Part shown: positions 1 to 6,736 of the stretch, in pieces
Numbering within the stretch: the stretch's first letter is position 1
How the letters are laid out: each line of letters begins with the position of its first letter
Source: Euryarchaeota archaeon ADurb.BinA087
GTDB taxonomy: Archaea > Halobacteriota > Methanomicrobia > Methanomicrobiales > Methanospirillaceae
NCBI GenBank assembly: GCA_002068435.1
Contig: MVZQ01000011.1
Coordinates: 1 to 33,167, forward strand
DNA: 33,167 bases
Reading direction: 5' to 3'
Made by a program: the position numbers and the translations under genes
Notes under the pieces: generated by a model
Databases searched by the model: none
Told to the model about the DNA's origin: nothing
Seen by the model: the letters and a program-made list of their open reading frames with translations, nothing else

Positions 1-17
1 TCCCATGCAGAAGTGCC

Positions 18-62
18 GACATCCTCTCCCGTTCATTATGAGTGATGATTACTAGTTGGGAG
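18..62 (+). repeat. IS200/IS605-end-like motif, copy A
   Basis: The sequence GACATCCTCTCCCGTT at 18-33 is followed by an inverted repeat, CTCCC (26-30) with GGGAG (58-62). GACATCCTCCCC followed by a hairpin is a common right-end signature of IS200/IS605 elements next to tnpB in archaea. A close relative of this motif lies at 3777-3819. No transposase is visible in the window, so this may be a relic or the end of an element lying upstream of position 1. The assignment is an inference from pattern similarity only. Confidence 0.25.
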
Positions 63-97
63 TATTTAATTGAGGTGATATGACACCCCCGGATTCA

Positions 98-137
98 CAC
101 CGGCATCTACCCTTTCACCTTGTGGGTCCTGCCGGTG
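98..137. repeat. Inverted repeat, possible hairpin
   Basis: CACCGGCA (98-105) and TGCCGGTG (130-137) are perfect 8-bp inverted arms around a 24-nt loop. It lies in the non-coding stretch before the first gene and could be a terminator for a gene upstream of the window or a regulatory hairpin. No T-tract follows it. Nothing else recognisable is seen between 63 and 249 apart from a weak TATA-like GGTTTATG near 208. Confidence 0.3.
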
Positions 138-249
138 AAGGTATCCTTTAACCGTTGTCGACGATCATCAATCAAGCAGCCTGAAAGAGTCCTTTTCTTC
201 CTTGGTAAGGTTTATGCGTGATGATACGTTTCTATTGTGAGTGAACAAT

Positions 250-783
250 ATGGCCGAACAAGTCCAACCCCCCACAGAAGAGGGTCCGAAAGGAGGGACT
301 CCCCAGGAAACAGGGAAGAGTCGTTCAGTCCTGAAAATTGGCCTTGCCATTCTCCTCATTCTGATCGTACTTGCCGTGATAGCCTTCCTCACTCTTTCAG
401 TAGACCCCTCCCTTCCTGCTGAACCAGGTACCCGATACCCATATACCACGACCTATGCTGTCCAGATTCCGGACGGCCAACAGGTCATGATTGCAGGAAC
501 CCCCATCATCGTTCTCAGCACTGGTGATGAGCTGATTATGAAGATAGGGGACACCAATGAAAAATTTGTTGCCGGCCAGACCAGGACCATATCGGAACGA
601 AAGGCAGTCTTCCGCATTCTTGGTGCCGAGATACTTTCCACCAACTACAAGATTGATGCAACATATATCGGCCGTCTTGGAAACCATGCAGAATTTTATC
701 TTATCGTATCCACTTCTGACCAGGTTCCCTCATCCCTGATAGAGCAGATCCTTCCGGGAGAGATCAAGGCACATCCGGCCTGA
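250..783 (+). CDS. Single-pass membrane protein of unknown function
   Basis: The product is about 177 residues. The first 30 residues are polar and Pro/Gly-rich and probably cytoplasmic. One strong membrane segment follows (about residues 33-55, rich in Ile, Leu and Val). A soluble C-terminal domain of about 120 residues is predicted outside the cell. That domain is rich in beta-forming residues and has no Cys, so it may be a small beta-sandwich, but I recognise no family. I chose ATG 250 over GTG 241, three codons earlier, because GTGAG sits at a plausible ribosome-binding distance upstream. The next gene, on the same strand about 150 bp downstream, also encodes a small membrane protein, so the two could be related. 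The reading frame is convincing from codon pattern and topology; the function is unknown. Confidence 0.75.
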   Translation: MAEQVQPPTEEGPKGGTPQETGKSRSVLKIGLAILLILIVLAVIAFLTLSVDPSLPAEPGTRYPYTTTYAVQIPDGQQVMIAGTPIIVLSTGDELIMKIGDTNEKFVAGQTRTISERKAVFRILGAEILSTNYKIDATYIGRLGNHAEFYLIVSTSDQVPSSLIEQILPGEIKAHPA

Positions 784-936
784 TCCTTTGGTTCCCTTCA
801 GGGAAGAGTACCAGGATCCCTCCCTCCCTCATCTTTGTTAACCAGGTGCTTATCTTCACCCGCACGGTATCTTTTCGGGTACAAGGGCCAGTCGATATAA
901 GGAAGAGGAGACAGATGATAAAAGAGGAGAGAGGGT

Positions 937-1215
937 ATGTGGTTTGAACTGGCAGCCCTGCTCATGGGGATCGCATTTGGATATCTCCGCAGTGGAAAAG
1001 AGGATCTTATGACCCTCATCAGGCAGGGGCTCGCTCTCGGCATTGTGATCGGTCTCATCCTTGTGATCCTCTCTCTCGTCTCTCCCCAAGGGGAGATTGG
1101 GGGCAGTCAGGTGGCTGGTGCCATAGACCTCTCGGTCAGAGTGATCCTCCTTGCTCTCTTCTTTATCATTGGTGTCATGGTAGGCGATCTGCTTGAAGCA
1201 GGGAGAAAGCAATAG
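937..1215 (+). CDS. Small membrane protein with three predicted helices
   Basis: This 92-residue protein is mostly hydrophobic. Predicted membrane segments lie at about residues 2-17, 31-50 and 66-86, separated by short loops, and the C-terminus is charged (EAGRKQ). A purine-rich ribosome-binding site (GAGGAGAGAGG) sits just before ATG 937 and fixes the start. It resembles short conserved membrane proteins of unknown role in methanogens, but I cannot name a family. It is convergent with the DUF4349 lipoprotein gene, and two small hairpins fill the gap between their stop codons. There is no sign of truncation. Confidence 0.75.
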   Translation: MWFELAALLMGIAFGYLRSGKEDLMTLIRQGLALGIVIGLILVILSLVSPQGEIGGSQVAGAIDLSVRVILLALFFIIGVMVGDLLEAGRKQ

Positions 1216-1303
1216 ACCAAACGGCTCTTTTCCGCAGTATCCCGGGCAATTTACCAGACCTGCGGAGATGAGGACCAGCATGCTGATTCCCCCACGAAAA
1301 ACA

Positions 1304-1348
1304 CTCCTCTATAAAAGGAGTGGGAAAAAGGAGGGAGGCTCTCCCTTC
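1304..1348. terminator. Two hairpins between convergent genes
   Basis: CTCCT (1304-1308) pairs with AGGAG (1316-1320). An 8-bp stem of 1330-1337 with 1341-1348 (one G-T pair) closes on a GCT loop. Both lie between the stop codons of two convergent genes, so a bidirectional terminator is plausible. Archaeal termination normally relies on U-tracts, which are not prominent here. Confidence 0.35.
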
Positions 1349-1368
1349 CCCCATAAATGATCCTCCTC

Positions 1369-2289
1369 TCACGGTCCCGGAGGATTGCCCTCTCGCTTCT
1401 TCTCCCCTGATGTCGTTTTTTTCGCTCCTTTTCGCTTTCTCCATATCCAGTAGAGTATGTATGCAATAATCCCAAGGAGGATCAGGGGGATGATTGAGAT
1501 GAGGATAATGATCAGGCCCCCGGTCACCGCAAGGAATCCCTGTATCCCTTCGTTGAGCACCGAGACAAGAGAGAACTCTTCCCCGCGTCCTACCGGTTCA
1601 GGCTCCACGAGCGTTACCGTAATCGTGCCATAGTCAATCCGGTTGTCCAAATATTTGAGACGGCCGTCGATACTGTCCAGCTCGACCTGCACCCGTTCGA
1701 TCTGGACCTGGACTTCGAGGATCTCGGAGACATTCTCTGCCCGTTCCATGATCCGGTTGTACTGGACGAGCTGGCTGGCGAGGGCGTTCCTCCGGGCCTG
1801 GAGATCGACATATTCCTCGGTCACATCATCCGCACTGAGCGATTCAGATTTGAGGGTCCCGAGCGCCTTAATGTCACTTACCGTCCCATCGAATTCACCC
1901 GCAGGGATCCTGATTATCAGGGATGCATACAGGCGGTTCCCATACTGGGTGTTCACCGACATGGATCCGATATACCCGCCATGCAAGGCCGCGATCCGTT
2001 TCAGCGGATCAAGTGTGGAAGAGACATTCTCCACTTCGAGATTGAGACTGCCGGTCCTGATGATCTTCTGGTCGGCTTCCAGGTCAGCAGCATATCCGGG
2101 GGCATACGTGGGAACGATGGTGGAGACCGGATAAGGGGTAATCCGGGAAGGGATTCCTGAGCCGGACGTGGAAGGGGCAAATTGTTCGTCAATCTTCACG
2201 GTATCTGAGTCCCAGGGCGCTGAAAGACACCCGGCGCAGGCTAATGCAAACAGGAGAAGGCAGCTCACCAGGAGGATCCGACGAGTCAT
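1369..2289 (-). CDS. DUF4349 domain lipoprotein
   Basis: The product is a 306-residue lipoprotein. A basic start and hydrophobic signal lead to a lipobox-like LACAGC, with Cys21 the likely lipidated residue. After a Ser/Pro-rich linker comes a DUF4349 domain. It contains the characteristic segment TEEYVDLQARRNAL, followed by a coiled coil of about 60 residues (ERVQVELDSIDGRLKYLDNR). The C-terminus has one long membrane helix followed by a basic tail (YWIWRKRKGAKK). The protein is therefore tethered at both ends outside the membrane. Family members are of unknown function; some are thought to work in envelope stability. The frame stays open 85 codons upstream to 2544, but the lipoprotein signal marks 2289 as the real start. 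It is transcribed toward the small membrane protein gene and away from the MarC gene. Confidence 0.88.
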   Translation of the reverse strand: MTRRILLVSCLLLFALACAGCLSAPWDSDTVKIDEQFAPSTSGSGIPSRITPYPVSTIVPTYAPGYAADLEADQKIIRTGSLNLEVENVSSTLDPLKRIAALHGGYIGSMSVNTQYGNRLYASLIIRIPAGEFDGTVSDIKALGTLKSESLSADDVTEEYVDLQARRNALASQLVQYNRIMERAENVSEILEVQVQIERVQVELDSIDGRLKYLDNRIDYGTITVTLVEPEPVGRGEEFSLVSVLNEGIQGFLAVTGGLIIILISIIPLILLGIIAYILYWIWRKRKGAKKTTSGEKKREGNPPGP

Positions 2290-2852
2290 ATCAAGAACAT
2301 TTTCATAAAAGATGATAAATAATTTGTAAACTGCGATTTTTTTCGCAACCATCAGATTTTTTACGTTACTGTGATACCTCCTCGTTTTTTTGTGAAAGAA
2401 AAGCTGAATGGATTTTTTTACATAACCCGGGGTAATGGGTCGCAACCTGGAAAATTCATCAGGAGAGATATCATGCATTGCTAATGAAGACAGGAGGCAT
2501 CCATCGAATACATCCGTTTCACCAGTGGCAGTAACATCAGGCACCGAGAGGCATTTTATCGAGGGGGAGTGGCGCCTTCATGCTTCTCAACAGGTTTTGA
2601 GTGTATAAGATTGGGTAGTTCCGGTGTTCTTCCCTGTCTTCGTTAATCTAAACATATCAATTCCTGTCTACTCATTGAATCAGTGCTGACAGGCTGAAAA
2701 GAGGCAACGGTCCGACGCCGAATGAAACAGGGGGCCTGGAGGTGTGCAGGATATTTTTTTGTGCTGGGAGCTTACCTGGCGACGCACTATGGATGAGAGA
2801 TACCTTTTTTGAGATGCACGTATCATGTCGATACTACCGGTTGGAAAATCTG
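2290..2852. other. Intergenic region between divergent genes
   Basis: This stretch of about 560 bp separates the DUF4349 and MarC genes, which point away from each other. It is AT-rich near 2310-2400, where promoters for the minus-strand gene would lie. Frames run through it as upstream extensions of both neighbours but lack signal features. A 24-codon ORF at 2722-2796 has no support. I see no RNA gene. Confidence 0.5.
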
Positions 2853-3488
2853 ATGCTGGACCTTGAATATCTCCTTGTTGCAACGGCATCGATCCTGGCG
2901 ATCATGAATCCCGTCAGCACTGCTGCCGTGTTCTCGATCCTGACCGAGCATGTTCATGAGGACCAGCGGAAGAAGGTCATGCGGACCTCAATGGAGATTT
3001 CAACCCTGGTCCTTATCTTTTTTGCCGTCACAGGCCAGGTAATCTTTACCATCCTTGGACTCACCCTTCCCGCCTTTAGGATCGCCGGAGGTATTCTCCT
3101 GATCTCGTTTGCAACCGACATGATCTCAGCAAAACGTGAACTCTTCTCCGTGGAAGAGCTCGAGAACATCTCGATTGTCCCCCTTGCCTTTCCCCTCACC
3201 TGTGGTGCCGGGACGATCACCACAGTCATCCTGATAGCGGCAGAAGCAGAAGGGCTCGTCCAGAACATCCTCGTGATAATCGCAATCCTTATCTCAATCG
3301 GGATGTCCTACATCGGGATGGCCTATTCGAGTTATATATTTCGCTTCATCGGGGAGAATGAGCTCAGGATCATTACAAAGTTCCTGGCAATCTTTGTCTT
3401 AGCTATTGCCATTCAGTTTATCATCACTGGCCTTTCCGAGGCAATGCCGCAGATCCTTGCAGAAGTAGGAGTCTGTATCCCACCATGA
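2853..3488 (+). CDS. MarC family integral membrane protein
   Basis: This 211-residue protein matches the MarC (UPF0056) family in length and pattern. It has six predicted membrane segments and the N-terminal signature ASILAIMNPVSTAAVF, in which the Asn-Pro pair is typical of the family. A second conserved stretch, IVPLAFPLTCGAGTITTVIL, carries the FPL and GxGxI pattern. MarC proteins were once linked to multiple antibiotic resistance, but the link was withdrawn and the substrate is unknown. The frame is open from 2742, yet the start at 2853 gives the family-typical N-terminus directly before the first membrane helix, with a weak GGAAA upstream. There is no operon partner: the gene stands alone after a long gap. 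Confidence 0.9.
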   Translation: MLDLEYLLVATASILAIMNPVSTAAVFSILTEHVHEDQRKKVMRTSMEISTLVLIFFAVTGQVIFTILGLTLPAFRIAGGILLISFATDMISAKRELFSVEELENISIVPLAFPLTCGAGTITTVILIAAEAEGLVQNILVIIAILISIGMSYIGMAYSSYIFRFIGENELRIITKFLAIFVLAIAIQFIITGLSEAMPQILAEVGVCIPP

Positions 3489-3580
3489 CCAATACAGTAC
3501 TGGGGAGGATTCCGGAATCGTATATCATCTGGCGAATCCGCGAGATGTTCCGATTTCATCAGTGTTCCGGGATACAAGGA

Positions 3581-3630
3581 TGAAATAACCTGAAATAACC
3601 TGAAATGACCAGAAATGACCAGAAATGTCC
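3581..3630 (+). repeat. Five tandem 10-bp repeats (minisatellite)
   Basis: The units are TGAAATAACC, TGAAATAACC, TGAAATGACC, AGAAATGACC and AGAAATGTCC. The first two are identical and the rest drift by one change at a time. The 10-bp period is close to one DNA helical turn, so a phased protein-binding array is possible, but simple slippage is an adequate explanation. Confidence 0.85.
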
Positions 3631-3776
3631 TTCTGTTCAAAAAAGATGCGACGGTAACTATCGCCCGGATCATGAAGTATCGCTACTCGTACTCACTATT
3701 GAAAGAGAAGAGTGATGACCTGGTACACTCCAGGGTCTTTCCGGGCACATCTTCTATGTTCAAGAAGCAAGCCCAT

Positions 3777-3819
3777 GACATCCTCCCCGGTTGAGACAGT
3801 TGCGATTAATGAACAGGGG
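3777..3819 (+). repeat. IS200/IS605-end-like motif, copy B
   Basis: GACATCCTCCCCGGTT (3777-3792) shares 14 of 16 bases with copy A at 18-33. It is followed by an imperfect hairpin in which CCCC-G-GTT (3785-3792) faces AAC-A-GGGG (3812-3819). This is the layout of the right end of IS200/IS605 elements after tnpB. No tnpA or tnpB is present between the two copies, so any element would be a relic or a solo end. Confidence 0.3.
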
Positions 3820-3910
3820 ATATCCCTTTTCTGCAGGGTTCAGAATCACCTGGCCCCCCCAGCCCATGCGGAGCATGAGGTGATCATATCACCACAGGTT
3901 CCCAAAAAAA

Positions 3911-4753
3911 TCAATCGTTGAAGAAGAGCCACCGCACCTCCTGGATCGACATCCCCTCATAAATCCCGGGATGGTACAGGGTCTTCATCGCTTCAATGTC
4001 GACGGGGGTGAAGGCTGTCGTCGACTGGGTGTTGTAGTAAAAGACACTGTCGGGATAGTTATAGGTCTGGCCCGGGAACCCCACGTAGTAGAGCATCGCC
4101 CTCAGCAGGTAATGTTCCCGTTCCACCCCGGCCAGGTTGGCGTTGAGGTATATTTTCGTGGTTGTTTCTCGCTCCCCGTTCGGCAACTCGGTCACGGTGT
4201 TGTAGATGATGTAGAGGGGTTTTCCGGTCTCTGGATCGAGCTCCTGGCAGGCAACGAAGCGCTTTTCAAGAGAGTCCAGGGAGTCCTCCGGGTAGAAGAT
4301 AATGGGGCTGCCCCGGCTGTTGAGGGGTTCGTCGGTGAATACCTCAATCGGAGTGATGCGGTTGAACTCTCTGGTAAACAGGGATACAACATCGATGTCT
4401 GCGGAATTCACCTGGCCTTCAAGAGAGAAGAAGAGGTGGTTTTCAGATGAGGGAGAGAACATGGTCACCCCGGTATTGTCACAGCCGAATGCAATGTCCA
4501 TGAAGAGTTCGTAGACGTCGTCTCTGGTGAACTGGGCTGCCTGTGGTGCAGTATCGGAAGGTTCTGGTACAGTATCGGAAGGTGTTGGAGGTTCAGTTGT
4601 CGGGATCGGGCTGCTCTCTGTTGTGGGAGCGGTGACAGGGGACGTCTCACGGGGTGTCTGGGGTGCAGTACACGCTGCGGTGAGGATGCATGAAATGGCA
4701 ATGAACAGCAAAAAAAAGTTCATCCTTGATGTCATGAATAAAGGTACCCTCAT
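3911..4753 (-). CDS. Lipoprotein with DUF2927-like C-terminal domain
   Basis: The product is about 280 residues (274 from the alternative start at 4735). A short signal ends in ILTAAC, a lipobox. A linker of about 45 residues rich in Pro, Thr, Ser and Glu follows, then a globular domain of about 200 residues. Its C-terminal third (HYLLRAMLYYVGFPGQ, PDSVFYYNTQS, FTPVDIEAMKTLYHPGI) resembles DUF2927, a family thought to derive from zinc peptidases. The usual HExxH motif is not there: the helix reads REHYLLRAM. So if the relation is right, the protein is probably a catalytically dead relative or a binding protein. The start at 4735 is also credible, with GAGGG about 11 nt upstream and a more typical short signal. 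No operon partner is seen. Confidence 0.75.
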   Translation of the reverse strand: MRVPLFMTSRMNFFLLFIAISCILTAACTAPQTPRETSPVTAPTTESSPIPTTEPPTPSDTVPEPSDTAPQAAQFTRDDVYELFMDIAFGCDNTGVTMFSPSSENHLFFSLEGQVNSADIDVVSLFTREFNRITPIEVFTDEPLNSRGSPIIFYPEDSLDSLEKRFVACQELDPETGKPLYIIYNTVTELPNGERETTTKIYLNANLAGVEREHYLLRAMLYYVGFPGQTYNYPDSVFYYNTQSTTAFTPVDIEAMKTLYHPGIYEGMSIQEVRWLFFND

Positions 4754-5156
4754 CCCAATAAATAGATACCCGCCAGGAAAACTCTCGGAAAAGAGGATCG
4801 TGATGCGGCATACAGGAGCGGTATACCTCTGAATGGCGGGGAGAGGGTTTCACTCCGTAAAACGGGGCATTCCGCTCGTATCAGTGAAGGGTATCTTGCT
4901 GCACATGCCGATCTATAATACCGCTTTATTGGGGAAACCATGATTTGTACGCCAGAGAGAAATCATAGACCATGAAAAATCTCCCGTTACCTGTCTCCTG
5001 ACGGAACGTTCTCTCTCTATGACGCGAAGACCTGTCCGGAAAAAAACCAATAATGTATCAGTATTGCAACGGTCAAAGGTGCCGGGACAGACTTACGGAA
5101 TGGTCTTGCCAAGAGATTCCACAGTGCTTATCCTTGTTTGTCACCCAGCTGATCGC
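4754..5156. other. Intergenic region before the AlkD-like gene
   Basis: About 400 bp separate the minus-strand lipoprotein gene from the plus-strand glycosylase gene. The glycosylase frame is open back to 5019, but the extra 46 residues do not look like part of the family fold. TATA-like sequences occur near 4756-4765 (minus strand) and near 4914-4926 (plus strand, TATAATACC). No RNA gene or repeat is recognised. Confidence 0.45.
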
Positions 5157-5867
5157 ATGGATCAGGTCATTGCTGCAATACGAATGGAACTGAAGGAGAA
5201 GGCTGATCCGGCCATCAGGGAGTCATCCAAGCGGTTCTTTAAGGAGGAGATCTCCTGTTACGGATTAAAAACCGCGGATGTTATGGCAATTGCGAAGAGA
5301 TACTGGAAAGAGGTCCGGTCACGTGAGAAATCTGACATCTTTGCCCTCTGTGAAGAACTGTACGGTTCCGGGTACCTGGAGGAGGCTTTTATCGTCTCCA
5401 ATTGGGTTCCTTTGCTCTCAGACCGGTTCGAGCCCGGAGACCTGATGGTATTCGAGCACTGGATCGACCGCTGGATCTCTAACTGGGCAGCCTGCGATGG
5501 GTTCTGCAATCATACGGTCGGGGATTTCATCACAAAATACCCTGACCAGGTCGGCGTGCTGAAACGCTGGGCGGTCTCACCAAACAGGTGGATGCGCAGG
5601 GCCGCATGCGTTTCGTTAATCATTCCAGTAAAACACGGGGAATTCCTTTCTGAGGTCTTAGAACTCGCCGACCTGGTGCTGATCGATCCGGAAGACATGG
5701 TTCAGAAGGGATATGGCTGGCTCCTGAAGGAAGCCAGCCGGAAGCATACTCCTGAAGTGTTTGCCTATGTCATGAAGAACAGGGCGGTGATGCCCCGGAC
5801 GGCATTGCGGTATGCAATCGAGCTGATGCCAAAAGAGCTCAGGTCGGAAGCGATGAAGAAAGGGTAA
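5157..5867 (+). CDS. AlkD-family DNA alkylation repair glycosylase
   Basis: This 236-residue protein matches the AlkD family (about 235 residues), made of HEAT-like helical repeats that wrap damaged DNA and excise positively charged alkyl-bases such as N3- and N7-alkylpurines. The active-site residues known from Bacillus AlkD can be placed. Trp110 and Asp114 lie in SNWAACDGF (the Trp109/Asp113 pair), Arg148 in MRRAAC (Arg148), and Trp188 in GYGWLLKEA (Trp187). The order and spacing agree almost residue for residue, so the enzyme should be active. The frame is open to 5019, and ATG 5100 is possible, but only the 5157 start gives the normal family N-terminus. No clear ribosome-binding site was seen. 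The gene stands alone, and nothing suggests an adaptive-response operon. Confidence 0.9.
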   Translation: MDQVIAAIRMELKEKADPAIRESSKRFFKEEISCYGLKTADVMAIAKRYWKEVRSREKSDIFALCEELYGSGYLEEAFIVSNWVPLLSDRFEPGDLMVFEHWIDRWISNWAACDGFCNHTVGDFITKYPDQVGVLKRWAVSPNRWMRRAACVSLIIPVKHGEFLSEVLELADLVLIDPEDMVQKGYGWLLKEASRKHTPEVFAYVMKNRAVMPRTALRYAIELMPKELRSEAMKKG

Positions 5868-6069
5868 ATGAGTCAGGAACACTCGCTATCCAGCTGTTAC
5901 TCCCAAATCTCCCCATAGACTTACCTCACGCGAATGCAAAAAGGTGATTCCAGATTCTTTTAGAATCGGATCATAGTTGATTCTGCTGGACCCAATACCT
6001 CTGTACATCAAGAATAGTGCCAGGGATACTATCTGCCTCTGTGAGGCAAATTCTTTAACGGTTTTCACA

Positions 6070-6084
6070 ATTTAAAAAAAAGGG
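6070..6084 (-). terminator. U-tract terminator of the YxWTxY repeat protein gene
   Basis: Directly after the minus-strand stop codon (6085-6087) the transcript would read CCCU followed by seven more U, then AAA. An oligo-U run this close to a stop codon is typical of archaeal intrinsic termination. No strong hairpin is needed or seen. Confidence 0.6.
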
Positions 6085-6486
6085 TTAGGGTTTTACCCCG
6101 AACATATCTTCATATGCTTTTGAATAGTCAGTCCACTTGAAAGGGGTGCCGGTTGGAGCATCTCCGAACATTTCCTCATACCCTTTCGAGTAATCGGTCC
6201 AGGAGTAGGGCTTGAGGGCTGGAGGGTTTTCAAACATGTTCTCATAGGTGGATTTATAAGCCGTCCAGGAATAGGGAGAGCCTGCAGGGGCTGCACCAAA
6301 AAATTCATTATACGTTGCCTTATAGGCAGTCCATGTGTAAGCACTGCCCGTGGGGGCTTTTCCAAACATGTTGTTGTAAGTAGTTTTATACGCCGTCCAG
6401 GAATAAGGCGTGGCGGCCATTGCAAGGCCAGGCACTACTATCATAGCCACAATCAGGATGATGGCAAACATTTGCAGTTTCTTCAT
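6085..6486 (-). CDS. Secreted protein of five 22-residue YxWTxY repeats
   Basis: This 133-residue protein starts with a classical signal peptide of about 24 residues ending in LAMA, so cleavage probably leaves ATPYSW as the N-terminus. The mature protein is almost entirely five tandem repeats of 22 residues, starting at residues 27, 49, 71, 93 and 115 (the last is cut to 19). The consensus is P-Y-x-W-T-A/D-Y-K/S-x-x-Y-N/E-x-M-F-G-x-A-P-T-G-x, so each unit keeps three Tyr/Phe, one Trp and a Met-Phe pair. There is no lipobox, membrane anchor or Cys. I recognise no family. The aromatic, evenly spaced units suggest a sugar- or envelope-binding role or self-assembly, but that is speculation. It has its own TATA box, a GGGA ribosome-binding site and a U-tract terminator, so it is a monocistronic and possibly abundant product. 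Confidence 0.85.
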   Translation of the reverse strand: MKKLQMFAIILIVAMIVVPGLAMAATPYSWTAYKTTYNNMFGKAPTGSAYTWTAYKATYNEFFGAAPAGSPYSWTAYKSTYENMFENPPALKPYSWTDYSKGYEEMFGDAPTGTPFKWTDYSKAYEDMFGVKP

Positions 6487-6523
6487 AAGAATCCCTTTTT
6501 TAATTTCATTCTGCTTGTAATCC

Positions 6524-6538
6524 TATAAAATACTTCCC
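6524..6538 (-). promoter_or_regulatory. TATA box and BRE of the repeat protein gene
   Basis: Read on the minus strand, GGGAA (BRE-like) is followed by GTATTTTATA. The expected start of transcription about 25 nt downstream leaves a short leader with the GGGA ribosome-binding site before ATG 6486. This is one of the clearest promoters in the window. Confidence 0.6.
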
Positions 6539-6686
6539 AGTCAGCGAGATTACGATATGAAAAAAAACCACGCTGGGACGGAATCGGGATACCATGATTT
6601 CAGGAAATGCCAGTGAATAGTATTGAACTGAGATATCAAAGGAAAAAAACTACATGATTCCTTCGAAGGACACATGCATACGAGAT

Positions 6687-6707
6687 GAAAATGCCGGAGG
6701 CATTTTC
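6687..6707 (-). terminator. Perfect 9-bp hairpin downstream of the surface protein gene
   Basis: GAAAATGCC (6687-6695) and GGCATTTTC (6699-6707) pair perfectly around a 3-nt loop. It lies 29 bp past the stop codon of the minus-strand surface protein gene. A 3'-end hairpin or terminator is likely, although no long T-run follows it on that strand. The rest of 6541-6686 shows nothing recognisable. Confidence 0.5.
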
Positions 6708-6736
6708 CTATAAAAAGAGAGAACAAGGGATCGCCA

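Larger units (their letters stand above)
3489..3910. other. Intergenic region with minisatellite and IS-end-like motif
   Basis: About 420 bp without a convincing gene. It holds five tandem 10-bp units (3581-3630) and a GACATCCTCCCC-plus-hairpin motif (3777-3819). An ORF of 59 codons at 3615-3794 starts inside the minisatellite and ends inside the IS-end-like motif, so it is probably not a gene. A 69-codon ORF at 3712-3921 overlaps the 3' end of the minus-strand lipoprotein gene and has no family features. Confidence 0.5.

Noticed and set aside
3615-3794. 59-codon ORF ending HDILPG
   Set aside because: It begins in the minisatellite and ends in the IS-end-like motif, which itself encodes the last residues.
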